Assembly (NCBI GenBank): GCA_030704615.1
Contig: CM060732.1
Location: forward strand, 5,270,001 to 5,334,000
Origin: Takakia lepidozioides
Taxonomy: Eukaryota; Streptophyta; Takakiopsida; Takakiales; Takakiaceae
Direction of reading: 5' to 3'
DNA: 64,000 nucleotides
Position 1 is the first letter of the stretch. Every line of letters begins with the position of its first letter. Positions 30,388 through 42,239 of the stretch are shown here, piece by piece. The translations under genes and the position numbers were made by a program. The notes beneath the pieces are model-generated. The model worked only from the letters and a program-made list of their open reading frames with translations. It did not search any database and was not told the DNA's origin.

Positions 30388-31201
30388 AAAGCAGCAGCTC
30401 TTGTTGGTGTACAAGGGCGAGACGGCGCTCCAAAGGAAGATCCGGAAGGCTTGCCGGAAGGATGAGCTGGCGAAGTCCGTGATGCAGGACTTGAGGATGG
30501 GGGTTAAATCGCAGTTCCACTTGCAAAATGGACTGCTCCGGTATAAGCAAAAGCATCTCTACGTGCCGAAGGGAGGGATCAGAGATAGCCTCTTGAGAGA
30601 ATGCCATGATAGCCCGTTTGCGGGCCACGGCGGAGCCAATTGCACTGCGGCACTCTTGAAGAAAGAGCCCAAACTGAGGGAGGAGGCAGAGGAGTATGTC
30701 AAGACATGCACCACATGCCAACAAAACCGGAGCGAGTACAAAAAGCAAGCGGGGCTGTTACAACCCTTGCCGATTCCGGAGGGGACTTGGGGAAACGTCT
30801 CAATGGATTTCATGACTGCTATGCCGCTGTCAAAAGGATTCGATGCAATCATGGTGGTGGTGGATAGGTTCAGTAAAATGGGCCATTTCATCCCCACCAA
30901 AGAGACGGCAACGGCGCAGGAGACAGGGCGACTTTACTTCGCCCACGTCTTAAAGCATCATGGAGTCCCGAAGGATATTGTCTCGGACCGCGATCCAAAG
31001 TTTACGAGTAAATTTTGGAGGGCACTTTGGAAGAAGATGGGGACGAGGCTGAAGATGAGCACCGCCTTCCGACCTACGACCGACAGCCAAACAAAAAGAG
31101 TGAATTCCGTAGTGAAGCAGATTTTGCGGAATTACATGTCGGCAGACCAAACAGACTGGGTGGAACACTTAGAGACGCAGAGTTCTGTTATAATAACATA
31201 G
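30388..31201 (+). pseudogene. integrase, chromodomain element, catalytic Glu replaced
   Basis: The zinc-binding part has HDSPFAGHGGANCTAALL and CTTCQQNRSEYKK. The core has VSMDFMTAMPLSKG and VSDRDPKFTSKFWRAL, which supply the two Asp. The third motif, usually QTERVN, reads QTKRVN (Lys codon at 31094-31096), so the DDE glutamate is lost. The frame shifts again near 31190. Integrase inserts the DNA copy into the genome; this copy should be inactive. Confidence 0.85.
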
Positions 31202-31328
31202 AATACTCCGCAACGGGAGTTTCCCTTTTCGTATTGGTCTATGGAAAAACACCTCTAGTGCCGACAAGTTGGGCCGCCCAGGACGTTGAGGAACCGACAG
31301 TAGCGGGGTACTGGAAGAACGCGAGCGT

Positions 31329-31868
31329 TTGTTGAAGCTCGCAAAGTACAACATTGCCAAAGCTAGGAAACGGTATGAAAGGCAGGCGAATCGGAAGCGG
31401 AGGGAAGTGAAGTTTGAGGCAGGCACGAAGGTCTGGTTGAACATCAAGAATTTCCGACTACCTCCGGAAGTGAGTCCAAAGTTCGTACCTCCGTATGCGG
31501 GACCCTTTCGCATTCGGAAGGTTATGAATGAGGATGTGTATGAATTGGAGCTGCCAGCAAACAGCAAGGTGCACCCAGTATTCCATGTCTCCCTTTTGAA
31601 GCCTTACTTCAAAGATGAAGCGCGTCCGAATCGGCATCAAGTGTTGCGTCCGCCACCTATGCTGTTGGATCATGAAAATGAACCTGAGTACGAGGTGGAG
31701 GCAATACTTAAGTCGAGGAGGTTCAAGAACCGAGAAACGGAGTATCTCGTCAAATGGAAGGGCTATCATCATGTGGAGGCATCTTGGGTGCGTGCCTCAG
31801 AAATGGGAAACGCATCTGAGGCAGTTGCAGCTTTTGAAGGGCGACCTCAAAAGCGGAAGAAGCGTTGA
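31329..31868 (+). CDS. integrase C terminus with chromodomain
   Basis: It starts KYNIAKARKRYERQANRKRR, then the GPY/F-type module VSPKFVPPYAGPFRIRKV and VHPVFHVSLLKPYF. It ends in a chromodomain (about 31686-31850): EPEYEVEAILKSRRF, EYLVKWKGYHHVEASWVRAS. Aromatic cage positions appear as Tyr, Trp and Trp. In chromoviruses this domain directs integration to chromatin with particular histone marks. The TGA follows at 31866-31868. Confidence 0.85.
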   Translation: MLKLAKYNIAKARKRYERQANRKRREVKFEAGTKVWLNIKNFRLPPEVSPKFVPPYAGPFRIRKVMNEDVYELELPANSKVHPVFHVSLLKPYFKDEARPNRHQVLRPPPMLLDHENEPEYEVEAILKSRRFKNRETEYLVKWKGYHHVEASWVRASEMGNASEAVAAFEGRPQKRKKR

Positions 31869-31889
31869 TGGGGACATCAACCTTGGAGC

Positions 31890-31902
31890 GTGGGGGAGGA
31901 AA
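31890..31902 (+). promoter_or_regulatory. polypurine tract
   Basis: GTGGGGGAGGAAA, 22 bp after the pol stop codon, then TG. It primes plus-strand synthesis in LTR retrotransposons. Confidence 0.65.
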
Positions 31903-32150
31903 TGCATGCTTAGCCCGGCTTAGCTAGCTTAGTAATCCGATTGCAAAAACTTGTATTGTACAAAACGTGCTATAAATGAAATGGCTTCCAAATGTTGTGC
32001 GTCCTATTTTGTTTGGAATGGTGATGCATGGTATGGTTGGCTAGTGTGTAGAATGCATGCTAGCTTACATGGTAGATACTCCCAAAAACCCCTTGCATCC
32101 AAACATTCCACTCATCACCCGCCATCATATCACAAATCATACACACTAAG
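31903..32150 (+). repeat. candidate 3' LTR remnant
   Basis: It starts TGCATGCTTAGCCC after the polypurine tract and includes TGCTATAAATGAA. I could not align it with the presumed 5' LTR. It may be a truncated or very diverged 3' LTR, overrun by the G-poor LINE sequence that follows. Confidence 0.3.
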
Positions 32151-32677
32151 CTGCACATACCTTATGCTTTTACGATGTGGCGACACATTCACCCTAACCC
32201 CGGCCCCCCACCATTACCAGCATTATTAATAACCTCCCCAATGACTCACAGGAAAGATATGCATTATACTTCCAGATAAACACTGTCTCACTCGTACCTG
32301 CCTATCCACACCTATATGACCACTTCTCCCCCGTTTTTCTCACCTCATCCAACAACAACCGCAAACCCACACAACCAATTGCCACCTTTGGGCTCACCAC
32401 TTGCCAACACCCGTTACTTGTCACTGCCATCCATCAACTTAACATATACCCAAAACAACACCTCCTCTTTTCACTAATCGTCGCCATCTCCCCCATCCCC
32501 TCAATATGTAACGATTACTTTAGAACCCAGCCAGCCACACACATACACTCCCTCCTCCAACAACTAAGTACATTACCCAAACAACCACATAATTATCTAG
32601 CACCCCCACACTACTTACACAACCTCCATGAATCCCTCCACCTCCTCCAAACCAAGCTCGGAGAAGTTCATAAAATA

Positions 32678-33632
32678 TTGGGTGAACACTTAGCATACCC
32701 AACCACAACCCCACACGACCCGGATAACACCACCAACAAATTCCCATTCCTCTCTACCAATATTCTCACTGCTACCCTCCAAGCTAAATCCGACATCCCA
32801 GGCTATCAACCCCCGCCCATAGTATCACCATCCATCCCCCAAACCCCCACCCACAACCCCACCAGACCCCAACCACCTGGGCCTCCCATATCTCCCAACT
32901 CCGCACACACCACCCCCTCCTCACATGGCCACTCACTACTCATCACAACATGGAATGTCGGCTCCCTAGCCACCAGCATTCAAGCCTAATCCATCTCCTA
33001 GCAAGCTCAATACCCCTGCATATCATTCTATTACAAGAAACCAAACTCAACACAAATAACCCCAATAGCTCATATATCAATAAACTTTTTCCATCATACT
33101 ACATGCTCTACGGCAACCCCCTCTCCGCTGCACAATGCCTAGTCAGACGCTCCGCGCCATACCACCCCACCCGGGGTGGGGTGGCGCTCGGTATCCTCCG
33201 TACACATCATTCCCCTAGCACCACGGTTAAAATACCAGTCGATCTCCCTCTTCGTTCACACCTCCAAATCATCGAGCTACACCTTCCATCACTCCCCCCC
33301 CCATTACCCTCATACATCTATACATGCCCTCACACACAGACGATCTCTCTCTGATACCTGATATTCTATGCACAATCTCAAACACACTCACCCAACCCTC
33401 AACTCATCCCCAACACTACATTCTAGCAGGAGATTTCAACAGAGACATTGCCCTCCTGGGCCACACATATAATGGCATACAGAAAGCCCCATCCTCATTG
33501 GATCAAGAATGGGCAAACTTCACCACAACCCACCGCCTCCGTTATATTCCCGCGGATCACCACTACTCTAGACAAGCTGGACTCAACTACTCATCCCTAA
33601 GCCTTTTAGACGGCTTCTACCTTAAAACATAA
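32678..33632 (+). pseudogene. LINE endonuclease (EEP family)
   Basis: A Pro-rich leader (QPPPIVSPSIPQTPTHNP) is followed by TWNVGSLATS, LHIILLQETKLNTNN, YILAGDFNRDI and LLDGFYLK. These are the endonuclease/exonuclease/phosphatase motifs (WNVxG, QET with catalytic Glu, GDFN). Frame changes lie near 32985 and 33330, and the C-terminal SDH motif is not intact. The endonuclease nicks target DNA to prime reverse transcription. Confidence 0.75.
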
Positions 33633-34202
33633 GACGAGATCCCCCCTTACCTCAGAAGCCACATCACATCAACAGCTTATGCAATTTCGATCACTACCCT
33701 GTCTCCGTGACCTTCCCCCCATCCCTCATCCCCTTCAGACCAATACCGACCATACACACCTACCACCTCAATCCAGAATCCTATCCCCATCCCCCCAATG
33801 TAACATAACCGCCTTCCAAAAACATCTACACCCAACAACCTCACATCTCATACTACAACTCTCTGACATTCTCTCTGATACAAACCTCATGCAATCCCCT
33901 GACCAAACATGGCAAGAATCCGAGACCACACTCAGATCTCTATAATGCAAAACATATCCAAAAGTGTCGTCGCCACATGCTCAGCCCCTCCTGAACTCCC
34001 GCAAACTGTAAGCTCAAAACAAAATGACGACTACCTCACACTTTCACAAAAACGCTCATGAACATCACATCTCAACACATATCACACGATCAGACGTGCC
34101 CTCACAATTATACCTACTACTACCACAATACACCCATGGAATAACTGGCAAACTGACCCCCGCATTACCTGCTTAAATACCCTAACAACATGCCAAACCC
34201 TT

Positions 34203-36349
34203 ATGCCCCCACCGGATAATCCCACTAATATTCCTACCTGGATAGCTGCTCTCTCTAAAATTGGGAGGGACGCCAAGAAAGCCGCTTATAACATCACCAA
34301 ACAAAAGGCATCGGCCGATCACAAAAAAATTGTCTCCTCCTTCAACCAGCTGCTACATGACCACCCCAAAAAAGCTCACAAAGCCATCTTTAACCCTGCC
34401 CTCAACCCGCCCATAGATTGCCTCAAACATCGTCTTGGTCACCTGTTAACCGACCCAATAGATATAAACCAAGAAATATGGACTCAAGCATCTTTAACCT
34501 ATACACCCACGGTTACCAACTGCCTATACCCTACCCTGCATAATGTCAAATGCATGTGCAGGGCCAAACACTATCCATGGCATGATTTAGATGGCTTCTC
34601 TCTGGACAATAGAGGCTCCCCCTCAAACTGTATACTTGACCTATTCACAATTGACCTATATGAAATCTGCCTCAAGAACCTATCTAAATCTAAAGCCCCC
34701 GGACCTGATCTTATACCGAATGACATCCTTCAAGCACTTGACCCTCAACTCCATCATCTCCTCTTTAAATTCTTTCATTTATGCTACCGGCTACAACGGA
34801 TCCCACACTCCTAAAAGCATAGTCGTACCATCCTATTTTTCAAAAAATGTGACCCTACGGATCTCAGCATTTACCGACCCATAGCATTGGCCAATACCAT
34901 ATATAAGCTATTCACCAGCACGCTTACCACAATGCTTTCAAGCTACGGTGAACAGCACCGCATGGATCCCCAGTGACCCTCAAGAAGGGTTCCGAGCCAC
35001 ACGAAGTACAACTCGGCAAATTCAATATGTCATCTCTGCCCTTGAGGACGCTAAGATATATATCTCATATACATCGACTTTAAGAACGCCTTCGGCTCTT
35101 TGGACCACGCTCGGTTACTTGCCATCATGCTCGATCTCGGGTACCCCACTGACGCCGTCCAATTTATAGGCAACATCTACACAAGAACGAGTACTGATAT
35201 GTGTAGGGATTATGAATGCACGGTGCGGCGGTTGGGAGGTCCGGGTGTGGCACCCCAGAACTGTGCATAGCTTCTGTAAATAGAGTTCAGCAGAACCAGA
35301 ATCGGTGATACCATCTGGGTGTACAAAGAATTGTAAAGGTGTGAATGGACTTCTACTGAGCCAGTCATACTGGTGTAGATCTGAACTGGACTTACTCTGC
35401 CCCAAGCCTTCAAGGTTACTTCCTTCCAGCTCCAGTTTGTGCGCGCTCACTATCACTGCTCGGTACTCGTCAGCTTCTTAGCTGAGACTGTGCGCAGTGG
35501 CTAGTACGCCGTCGTAGAGGAGACCAGGGTGTACGAGCATCCAAGGGATGGCGCCGCCGTGCCCAAATCAAACTGAAAATCTAAATGGCAGTACCATATT
35601 CACAGGAAACTAGTCTCCCTTAGTCCAACTGAATATTATGGTGCATACTATGGTTCCACTTCACCTATTCCAATTCTAAGAGGTACCATTCAAGGAGACA
35701 CCTTGAGCCCCCACCTATTTATTATCTTCCTCGAACCCCTACTCTGATGGCTCGACTGTGGTAAACTCGGATATCAATACAAAACTTCCTTGAGCAACAT
35801 CTCTGCTGCAGCATATGCAGACGATCTCGCCATTCTCGCACACAAACCACAACACCTCAATCGACAAGTCACCAAACTATATTGCTTCAACCAGTGGTCA
35901 GGCATGGAACTCAGCCTACATAAGTGCGCTATCACAGCAGCAACACATCATAGCCGGCTCACTAAAGCTGCCATCGCCTCACATTGTAAACTCTACATAC
36001 ACTACCAAAACAAACCCTTCCCCTTCTTGGGACCCGACGAGCCATACACTTATCTCGGTATCCAACTAGTACCCTCTTTCACCTGCATATCCAGAAGGAA
36101 GCCACATCATCCAAGCTCACCAATAAAAACTTGGCCTTACTCAAATCCCCAATCACCATCCGTCCAAAATTATCCATCATTCAATCGGTTTTACAAACCC
36201 AAATCCAATACTTGTTCCACGCTGCACCCTTCTCCATGCCAGACATCAAAAAACTTGACAAAAGCATTATTCGCCTCACAAAACGTGTATGCGGCTTACC
36301 CATGAGCCCTAACCCAACTCCCAACCGACAATTACGGAATTGGCTCTAG
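34203..36349 (+). pseudogene. LINE reverse transcriptase
   Basis: RT motifs across shifting frames: KSKAPGPDLIPNDILQAL (34690-34735), YRPIALANTIYKLFT (about 34876-34920), DPQEGFRATRSTTRQI (34976-35025), RGTIQGDTLSPHLFIIFLEP (about 35680-35740), AAAYADDLAILAHKP with catalytic YADD at 35814-35825, then NQWSGMELSLHKC. Frameshifts, a stop after FLEPLL and an insertion at 35200-35570 disable it. Confidence 0.8.
35200..35570. mobile_element. solo-LTR-like insertion inside LINE RT (371 bp)
   Basis: It begins TGTGTAGGGATT and ends GCCCAAATCA, interrupting the RT between NIYTRTST and the conserved GTIQGDTLSP block. The base composition changes sharply (G-rich against the G-poor LINE). The 5-bp ACTGA occurs two bases before it and one base after it, a possible decayed target duplication. 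TG...CA ends and absence of coding fit a solo LTR. Confidence 0.5.
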
Positions 36350-36750
36350 CCCCTTAATCATTTCATATGCCCGGACGCTAGGCACACAATTAAAAGAAGC
36401 CCTTAATGACCCCGGACGATTAGGCCTCATCTACAAGGGACTCCTCAAATTCCTGGCCTTAAAATACAACGGCCTCTATTCATTATCATCATTACACCCT
36501 CAGGCTTGTCTCCATTCCCCCACTACACGCACACTACTAAATCAGCATACAAGCTGACCTGCCAGATTACCCTAACACATCTTCACCTTTGGAATGTGCC
36601 TGGCTCACCAGCCCATTTTTATCGCAATTCAAACTCTCCCACCCTAAACAAAAAATACCCATCCTTACGTATTTCAAAGAGCGCCACATTACCACCCTTA
36701 CCCAACTCACCACCGCCACGGGACGGAGGCTTCTGAAACCTAATGAATTT

Positions 36751-38585
36751 ACTCTTAAATACTCATGAGCTACGACCAAAACCAGCCGATACCTACATTA
36801 TCTCCGCACCCTCTTTTGCCACCCAACAACAGCATGTACCCTCGAATGTGATTACCCTTGCATCCTCAAAATTCATCCCTCCATTTTCTGTTCATCCACC
36901 TTCCATCCCTAGATTTGTCATCCATCTCCTGATTTTCATCAATGGGTACATGACCAACTTAAGTTGGTACATGAAATTGGATACATGATTTGTTTAAATT
37001 CACATGAATGATGATCCTCATCCATGGACATTCATCTGGTTGGAGAGATTGATCGCCACCCTTGATCGGCTAACATCCAACGGTCCATATTTATCCTTGT
37101 GCTCCAGTTAAATTCCACTTCCGTGCTATGTTGAGTTCGGAGAGAGGCTCCCATGCTTGAAGTAGTGAGTTGTAGCGTTGTCTTTAGAGTCGTCTGCTGG
37201 TGAGATCCACCAACAATATAGGCATATTTGCCTGCATTTGCTGATCCAAAAAAACATCGATCCTGAATCATCCTTGGCGCTGAAGACTATTCGTTGATTT
37301 CTAGATCATACCTCTAATATACCATGTAGCCTTTAGAACACTGTCCACAAACCAAAAGCTGCATTCCTGTAACTGCCGACTCCTTGTCAGAAACTTCAAA
37401 GGTATAATCCACAGGGTAGTTTGGCAGATATCGCCACCGCGTACTTAACGGAACCAACCGCCTGCCACTTTTGCGTACAGGTCTATGGGAAACTGGGCAT
37501 TGCGCGCAGGCCCAACTAGCATGTATAACCGTTCTTCCTTGATCTCCACCCATTTTCGAGTTTCAAGGACGTCGTTGCGGCCTTCGTCATCAATCACCCT
37601 TCACATTCCCCTAGTTTGGGATTGCTAGAGTGTTGAGCCTTGCTGTTGAAGCCATAAATTAGCGGGGACAAATATCCAAATGAATCAGGTCACTACTCTG
37701 CTAATTGATGTGAAGACCGTTGCCATGACATGACAGCAACAATGCCCAAATATTAAACTTATTTTCATGTGTACACTCCTTCCCTCACAGACAATCACAC
37801 TTCAACAGTGTCCATTTCAAGAACAAGTAGCTTTGAACTATGTAGCTATAAGCACAACAGTTCAGATCCAGCTTTGGTCCAGCTTTGACTGTGGATGATA
37901 TAGTCGGTGGCGACCATAACACCCAACATCGTCGTACGGACTTGCCAATTATGAAGGTAGTGCTATAGTCGGTGACGACTACAAGAACTCACCTGCATGC
38001 CATAGTCATAGGCGTTCCACCTCCTATTTCCGTGGAGTGTTACCAAGATGCATTAAGTCGGCAATTTTGGTTGCCGACCTCCACCTTCGATTAGGTTTGG
38101 TGTAGGTTCGGGCGAGGGTCGGGAAACTCTGCTCATGCTCATGCACTCACCGCTCATGCTCATGGATTTGCAACCCCCGAGATGAGTTTGGCGGATGGAT
38201 GAATTTTCAGGGATGAAAAAAGATTTTATGATAAATGAAATTGGAAGTTTCCAGGTTTGCTTGGCCAACAAGTTTTCCATTAAACTTAATGATTATTTTC
38301 TAATCTTCTTATTGGCCCAAAAGAAGTATAAATGAGGCTCCGAGAAGTGGGAGGAAGCCAATATCAATCGAGCGCCCAGTTCCAGAGATCGACGAGCAGA
38401 TTCAGTGAGCGAGCACAATGTAGAGAGCACGATGTACAGAGCATAAGTTAGGGGTCAGAAACTAGTATGTAGACTGAGTGAGTGTGAAGGCGATTGTGGA
38501 GTGCTCTTAGGCAAGTAGAGACTAGAAGCAGATCGAGTCAGAGAGCATGAAGTTGGAACTGATGTAGTCATAAGGGCGCACAAAA
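36751..38585. other. non-coding stretch, nothing firmly assignable
   Basis: No recognisable protein domain. There is a near-repeated TATAGTCGGTGRCGAC (37900 and 37960) and an AGTATAAATGAGG TATA-like site near 38327, which with the GAG-rich sequence after it may be an LTR of an unidentified element. Confidence 0.3.
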
Positions 38586-38831
38586 CGATGGTGGAGAGAG
38601 AAGAGACATTGTACAGATAGTAAGGCCGAGAGGGTGCGGTCGCTCGAAGTTACTTGTAACTATTTTATTTCAGATTTGCGTTCGTATCTAGTTTGTTTTC
38701 CCGCTTTACGATGGTGGAGAGAGAAGAGACATTGTACAGATAGTAAGGCCGAGAGGGTGCGGTCGCTCGAAATTACTTGTAACTATTTTGTTTCAGATTT
38801 GCGTTTACAACTAGTTTGTTTTCCCGCTTTG
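38586..38831 (+). repeat. tandem duplication, two copies of about 123 bp
   Basis: The unit starts CGATGGTGGAGAGAGAAGAG and ends GTTTTCCCGCTTT, repeated head to tail with a few substitutions (for example CGTTCGTATC against CGTTTACAAC). No coding meaning is seen. Confidence 0.9.
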
Positions 38832-40064
38832 TGATTGAGTATGAAGTTATGAATTGATCTGATCAACCCTATCAGATTCTCAAGTGTAACGCTAATATAG
38901 ACAAGGGTTGGTAGGACGTCCAGTTCTTGTTTTGTTTTTCAAGTCCTTGGCCTTAGGAGTCTATTCATTTTTTTTGACAAATTCGATTTGCTCTAGTGGG
39001 GTTTTCTTGTCAAGTTTCCATGCTAGTTCTTGTTGGCAGCAAAGAATAAGGCTAATAATTCCAATAGAACCTAAGATTAGTAAAATCAAAGCCTTGGATC
39101 CTCATGAATTAATTTTTGAAATCGGTTGTTTTACATTGGCACAACAATTGCAGATGTTGGGGACTGTCATTTTTCTGAAGGAAAGGGGTCTCATTTTGTT
39201 TGGGCAAAATCGATTTGATTTATAAGGTTGTACTTGGAAGTTTTTCATGCTAGATCCTGTTTACAACAGAGAATCAAGATAATACTTTCAATCAAACCTA
39301 AGGCTATCCAGATCAGAGCAATAGATTTTCAACTATTAATTTTTTGAAATTTTGATTTTCAAATTGGAGCATAATATTACCTGCAAGTTAAAAGAGAGGT
39401 CCTTAGTAGATTTTCCTGTTTGTGGTGTGTTGTTTTCTGTTTCACGTGTCCGATGAGGGTGTGTAATACCGAGGGTCTTTTCATATACCGGTGTCGACGC
39501 GGTGAGCTTTACCTTCTCTATGACAGATTGAACGTGGGAGCCCTCTTGGGTCTTAGAACTCTTTACCGTGTTGTCTTTTACATATCTCGTTTAATAGAAC
39601 AAAGGAACAATTCATGATGTGCCGAAGCTGCTAAGTGTCACTCAGATTTGTGTTGATATAAGGGTTGGTTTTGTGGCTTCTTGCCGTGTCGCCCACTGTG
39701 AGATCGGGCCTTCTCTCTTTATATGTGGGCACTTGCCTTCTACTCTACTTGTCTTGCATTTCAAGTATGTCGTAAGATTGCCGTATGACTGCTGTGTCTC
39801 GTTATCAGGTTTGGGGGTGCGAATGTATCTAGGTTCTGGTTTTACCCTCACGGGTGCTGGCTTCTTGCCCTTTAAACCTGTTTAACGGCCTTTTAAGTCT
39901 GTACATGCACTTGCACTGGATTAACATGACGCCGGGTAAGTCTTTGGTGTCCGTTGTTGTGATGATTCATATCTTTATTCTGAGCCTCGATACAGTAATC
40001 AGGGGAGATGAAGGGTTGCATCTCAGGGGCCATATAGTTGGAGGCTATTACACACATGTATAAG
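38832..40064. other. AT-rich non-coding stretch
   Basis: No domain or repeat recognised. Two related segments near 38985-39060 and 39240-39300 (TTGGCAGCAAAGAATAAGGC-like) look like diverged copies of each other. Confidence 0.3.
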
Positions 40065-40345
40065 TTCTAGCGACGACCGCAGGTCGGAAGCTAGTTTAGC
40101 GTAGAGCAGGAATAGGGTGCCATAGTGCCACGTTTTCGTCGCCATGTCATCGTCGCCACGTTTCGTCACCACGTTTCGTCGTCAAATTCTTTGGAATCTG
40201 CCCGAGCTGCCCGCCCGGAATATGCCAATAGATTTTCGCGCCAAGTGTTTCGAAACTGCCCAAACTGCCCCGCGTCTTGATTTCTTGAACCGCAGGAGGG
40301 GTTTCACAGGCCGATCGCGATTCGCAGATGGAGACGTTCAGAGAT
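40065..40345. repeat. recurrent 5' module, copy 1
   Basis: It shares TTCTAGCGACGACCG, TAGAGCAGGAATAGGGTGCC and TTCTTTGGAATCTGCCC with copies at 47025 and 51985. It lacks the upstream GAATTCGTCGCTAG arm of the other two. OSB and PPR fragments follow. Confidence 0.8.
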
Positions 40346-40589
40346 TATGAGTACGCAGCAGGAGCTCTCGCAGCAGATGGTGGGACAACTGCAATCGCAA
40401 GGTGTGGCTTTTCTTAATATACCATGTGAAGAAGTTTGTCCATCCTGCAAATGGGGGCTCTTAGTACCCTGATTTGGTATTCTTCCTGATGTTTACAAGG
40501 TTCGTGGGAGAATCAGCTTGGTCTTAGCAGGCCATGTTTCAATCTCTGCCTGCTCAGGTGCACCGTGGTGGTTTTCACATACAATCGGA

Positions 40590-41330
40590 CATTACCTGAC
40601 TACAGACACAAGCAGCACACATAGAGGTCCTTTTGGGTTGATGGTCGGCCAAATCCTCCATGGGTCATGACACAAGGTCAAGGACAATGTGGTGAGGGCA
40701 CCTTCTTCTACGACCTATTTCAGCCTGTTTTGCCCTCTCATCAGACTCGGCCCTGACAAGCTTTGGAATGAACACTTTTCCGACCCCAGACAATGGTGGG
40801 ACAATGGAGACAAAAAGGTGAATGCCTGTTGGACTACAGAGAGAAGCAGATGCAATTCAGAATTGGGTTGGTCAGTGTCAGCTGCTAGCAGGTCTCCATG
40901 GGTCATGAAACAAGGTCAAGGACAATGTGGTGAGGGCACCTTCTTCTTGGACCTATTTCAGCCTGTTTTGCCCTCTCATCAGATTCGAACCTGAGATGTG
41001 GATCCAGATTCATCCAAGAGGGCCGGATTTCAAGCTCCAGATCACCTATGATTCCCTGTGGAAGGATAGCTACAAGAAACCTGCATGGGTAGATGGTCAT
41101 CACAATCGGCCCTAAATTTTTCATGTTGAATTCTGCAAGTTAGCTGGTTGAGTGAACCGTTGATAGTTTGGAGTGACTTTGACATGATACTGCCAATGTG
41201 ACAACAGGGAAGTACCCAGAAACAGGTAACAGAGACGAGGAGAGGCTGTGGAATGAATACTTTTCTGACCCCAGTCAATGGTGGGACAATGGAGGCAAAA
41301 GGTGAATGCCTGTTGGATTACAGAGAGTAG
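40590..41330 (+). pseudogene. OSB-like PDF-motif fragments (organellar ssDNA-binding protein)
   Basis: OSB proteins bind single-stranded DNA in plant organelles with an OB fold plus PDF motifs. Fragments here read LPDYRHKQHT then VDGRPNPPWV (about 40590-40670), NEHFSDPRQWWDN (about 40760-40805), GPDFKLQITYDSLW then YKKPAWVDG (about 41015-41100), and NEYFSDPSQWWDN (about 41240-41285). These are the two halves of the PDF motif (W-x-P-x-QWWDN and PDFKHK-x-T-x-LW...PxWV), scattered in different frames with stops. They are gene debris and not a gene. Confidence 0.6.
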
Positions 41331-41479
41331 CAGATGCAATTGAGGATAGGAACTAGAGTGATAAGTTGAGTTGGGTGTTTCCTAGAACAAATCTAGGCTG
41401 TCATTGTCAGCTGATAGCAGCAAGGCAATGATGTATGTATGATTTGTGCAAAGGCATGGATAGCTAAGGAGCAGGGATA

Positions 41480-41935
41480 GTGTGTGGGTGGACAGGTTCA
41501 TCCAAGAGGGCCGACTTCAAGCTCCAGATGACCTATGATTCCATGTGGATCAATAGCTACAATAAACCTACATGGGTAGATGGTCAACTAAAGGCAGCAT
41601 CTGCAGCGGCACAGTTGATAGAATCAGGCACCTCAACCATGACCACAGCTTCTGAAAGAGGATCAAGAGAGGGAGTCCACAATGCCTCTTCTGGCACTTC
41701 TGGGCATGTGAAGATACTTTGTGTGGCAGGCAGCCTGACAGAGGCTCTACAGACTTCAAACCAAGGAGGCATTTCAGCAGATTCAGATACGTATGTCTGT
41801 CTCTTGCTTAAGTGCATGAAGATGGAAGGTCTGGAAGCTAGAAAGCAGGTGCACACTCACATTATCCAAAGTGGATTCACAACAAATGTTTTTCTACTCA
41901 ACACCCTTGTCCAGCCTGCAAATCTTAGTTCAATC
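41480..41935 (+). pseudogene. OSB/PPR chimera: PDF half-motif followed by first PPR unit
   Basis: One open frame starts in the PDF-type piece ADFKLQMTYDSMW...NKPTWVDG and continues through an Ala-rich link into a PPR protein start: VAGSLTEALQTSN, SDTYVCLLLKCMKMEGLEAR, KQVHTHIIQSGFTTNVFLLN. PPR proteins bind organellar RNA. The frame then runs into another OSB-like piece (LPDYKHKQHT) at about 41985. Confidence 0.6.
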
Positions 41936-42239
41936 TCTGCCTGCTCAGCTGCACCGTGGTGGTTCTTACATACCAATCCGACATTACCTGACTACAAACA
42001 CAAACAGCACACACAAGAGGTCCTTTTGGGTTGATGGTCGGCCAAATCCTCCATGGGTCATGACACAAGGTCAAGGACAATGTGGTCAGGGCACCTTCTT
42101 CGACCTATTTCAGCCTGTTTTGCCCTCTCATCAGACTCGGCCCTGAGATGCATATTGAATTCTGTAAGTTAGCTCGTTGGGTACCATGATTTGGTATTCT
42201 TCATGATGTTTACAAGGATTTTGGGAGAGTAAGCTTGGT

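Larger units (their letters stand above)
32151..36750 (+). mobile_element. degenerate LINE with markedly G-poor coding strand
   Basis: A non-LTR retrotransposon with apurinic-like endonuclease and reverse transcriptase, in the + direction. The + strand is unusually rich in A and C and poor in G over its whole length, unlike both neighbours. Multiple stops and frameshifts show it is dead. A small LTR-like insertion splits the RT (35200-35570). No poly(A) tail is evident at the right end. Confidence 0.75.

Noticed and set aside
14521-31868. The minus-strand RNaseH-integrase, the + strand dUTPase element and the chromodomain element as pieces of one family
   Set aside because: Their protease and integrase sequences and primer sites differ (tRNA-Ala against initiator Met), and only one has a chromodomain.
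36751-40064. A host gene in the gap between the LINE and the first OSB fragments
   Set aside because: Open frames are short, AT-rich and without domain patterns or paired splice sites.
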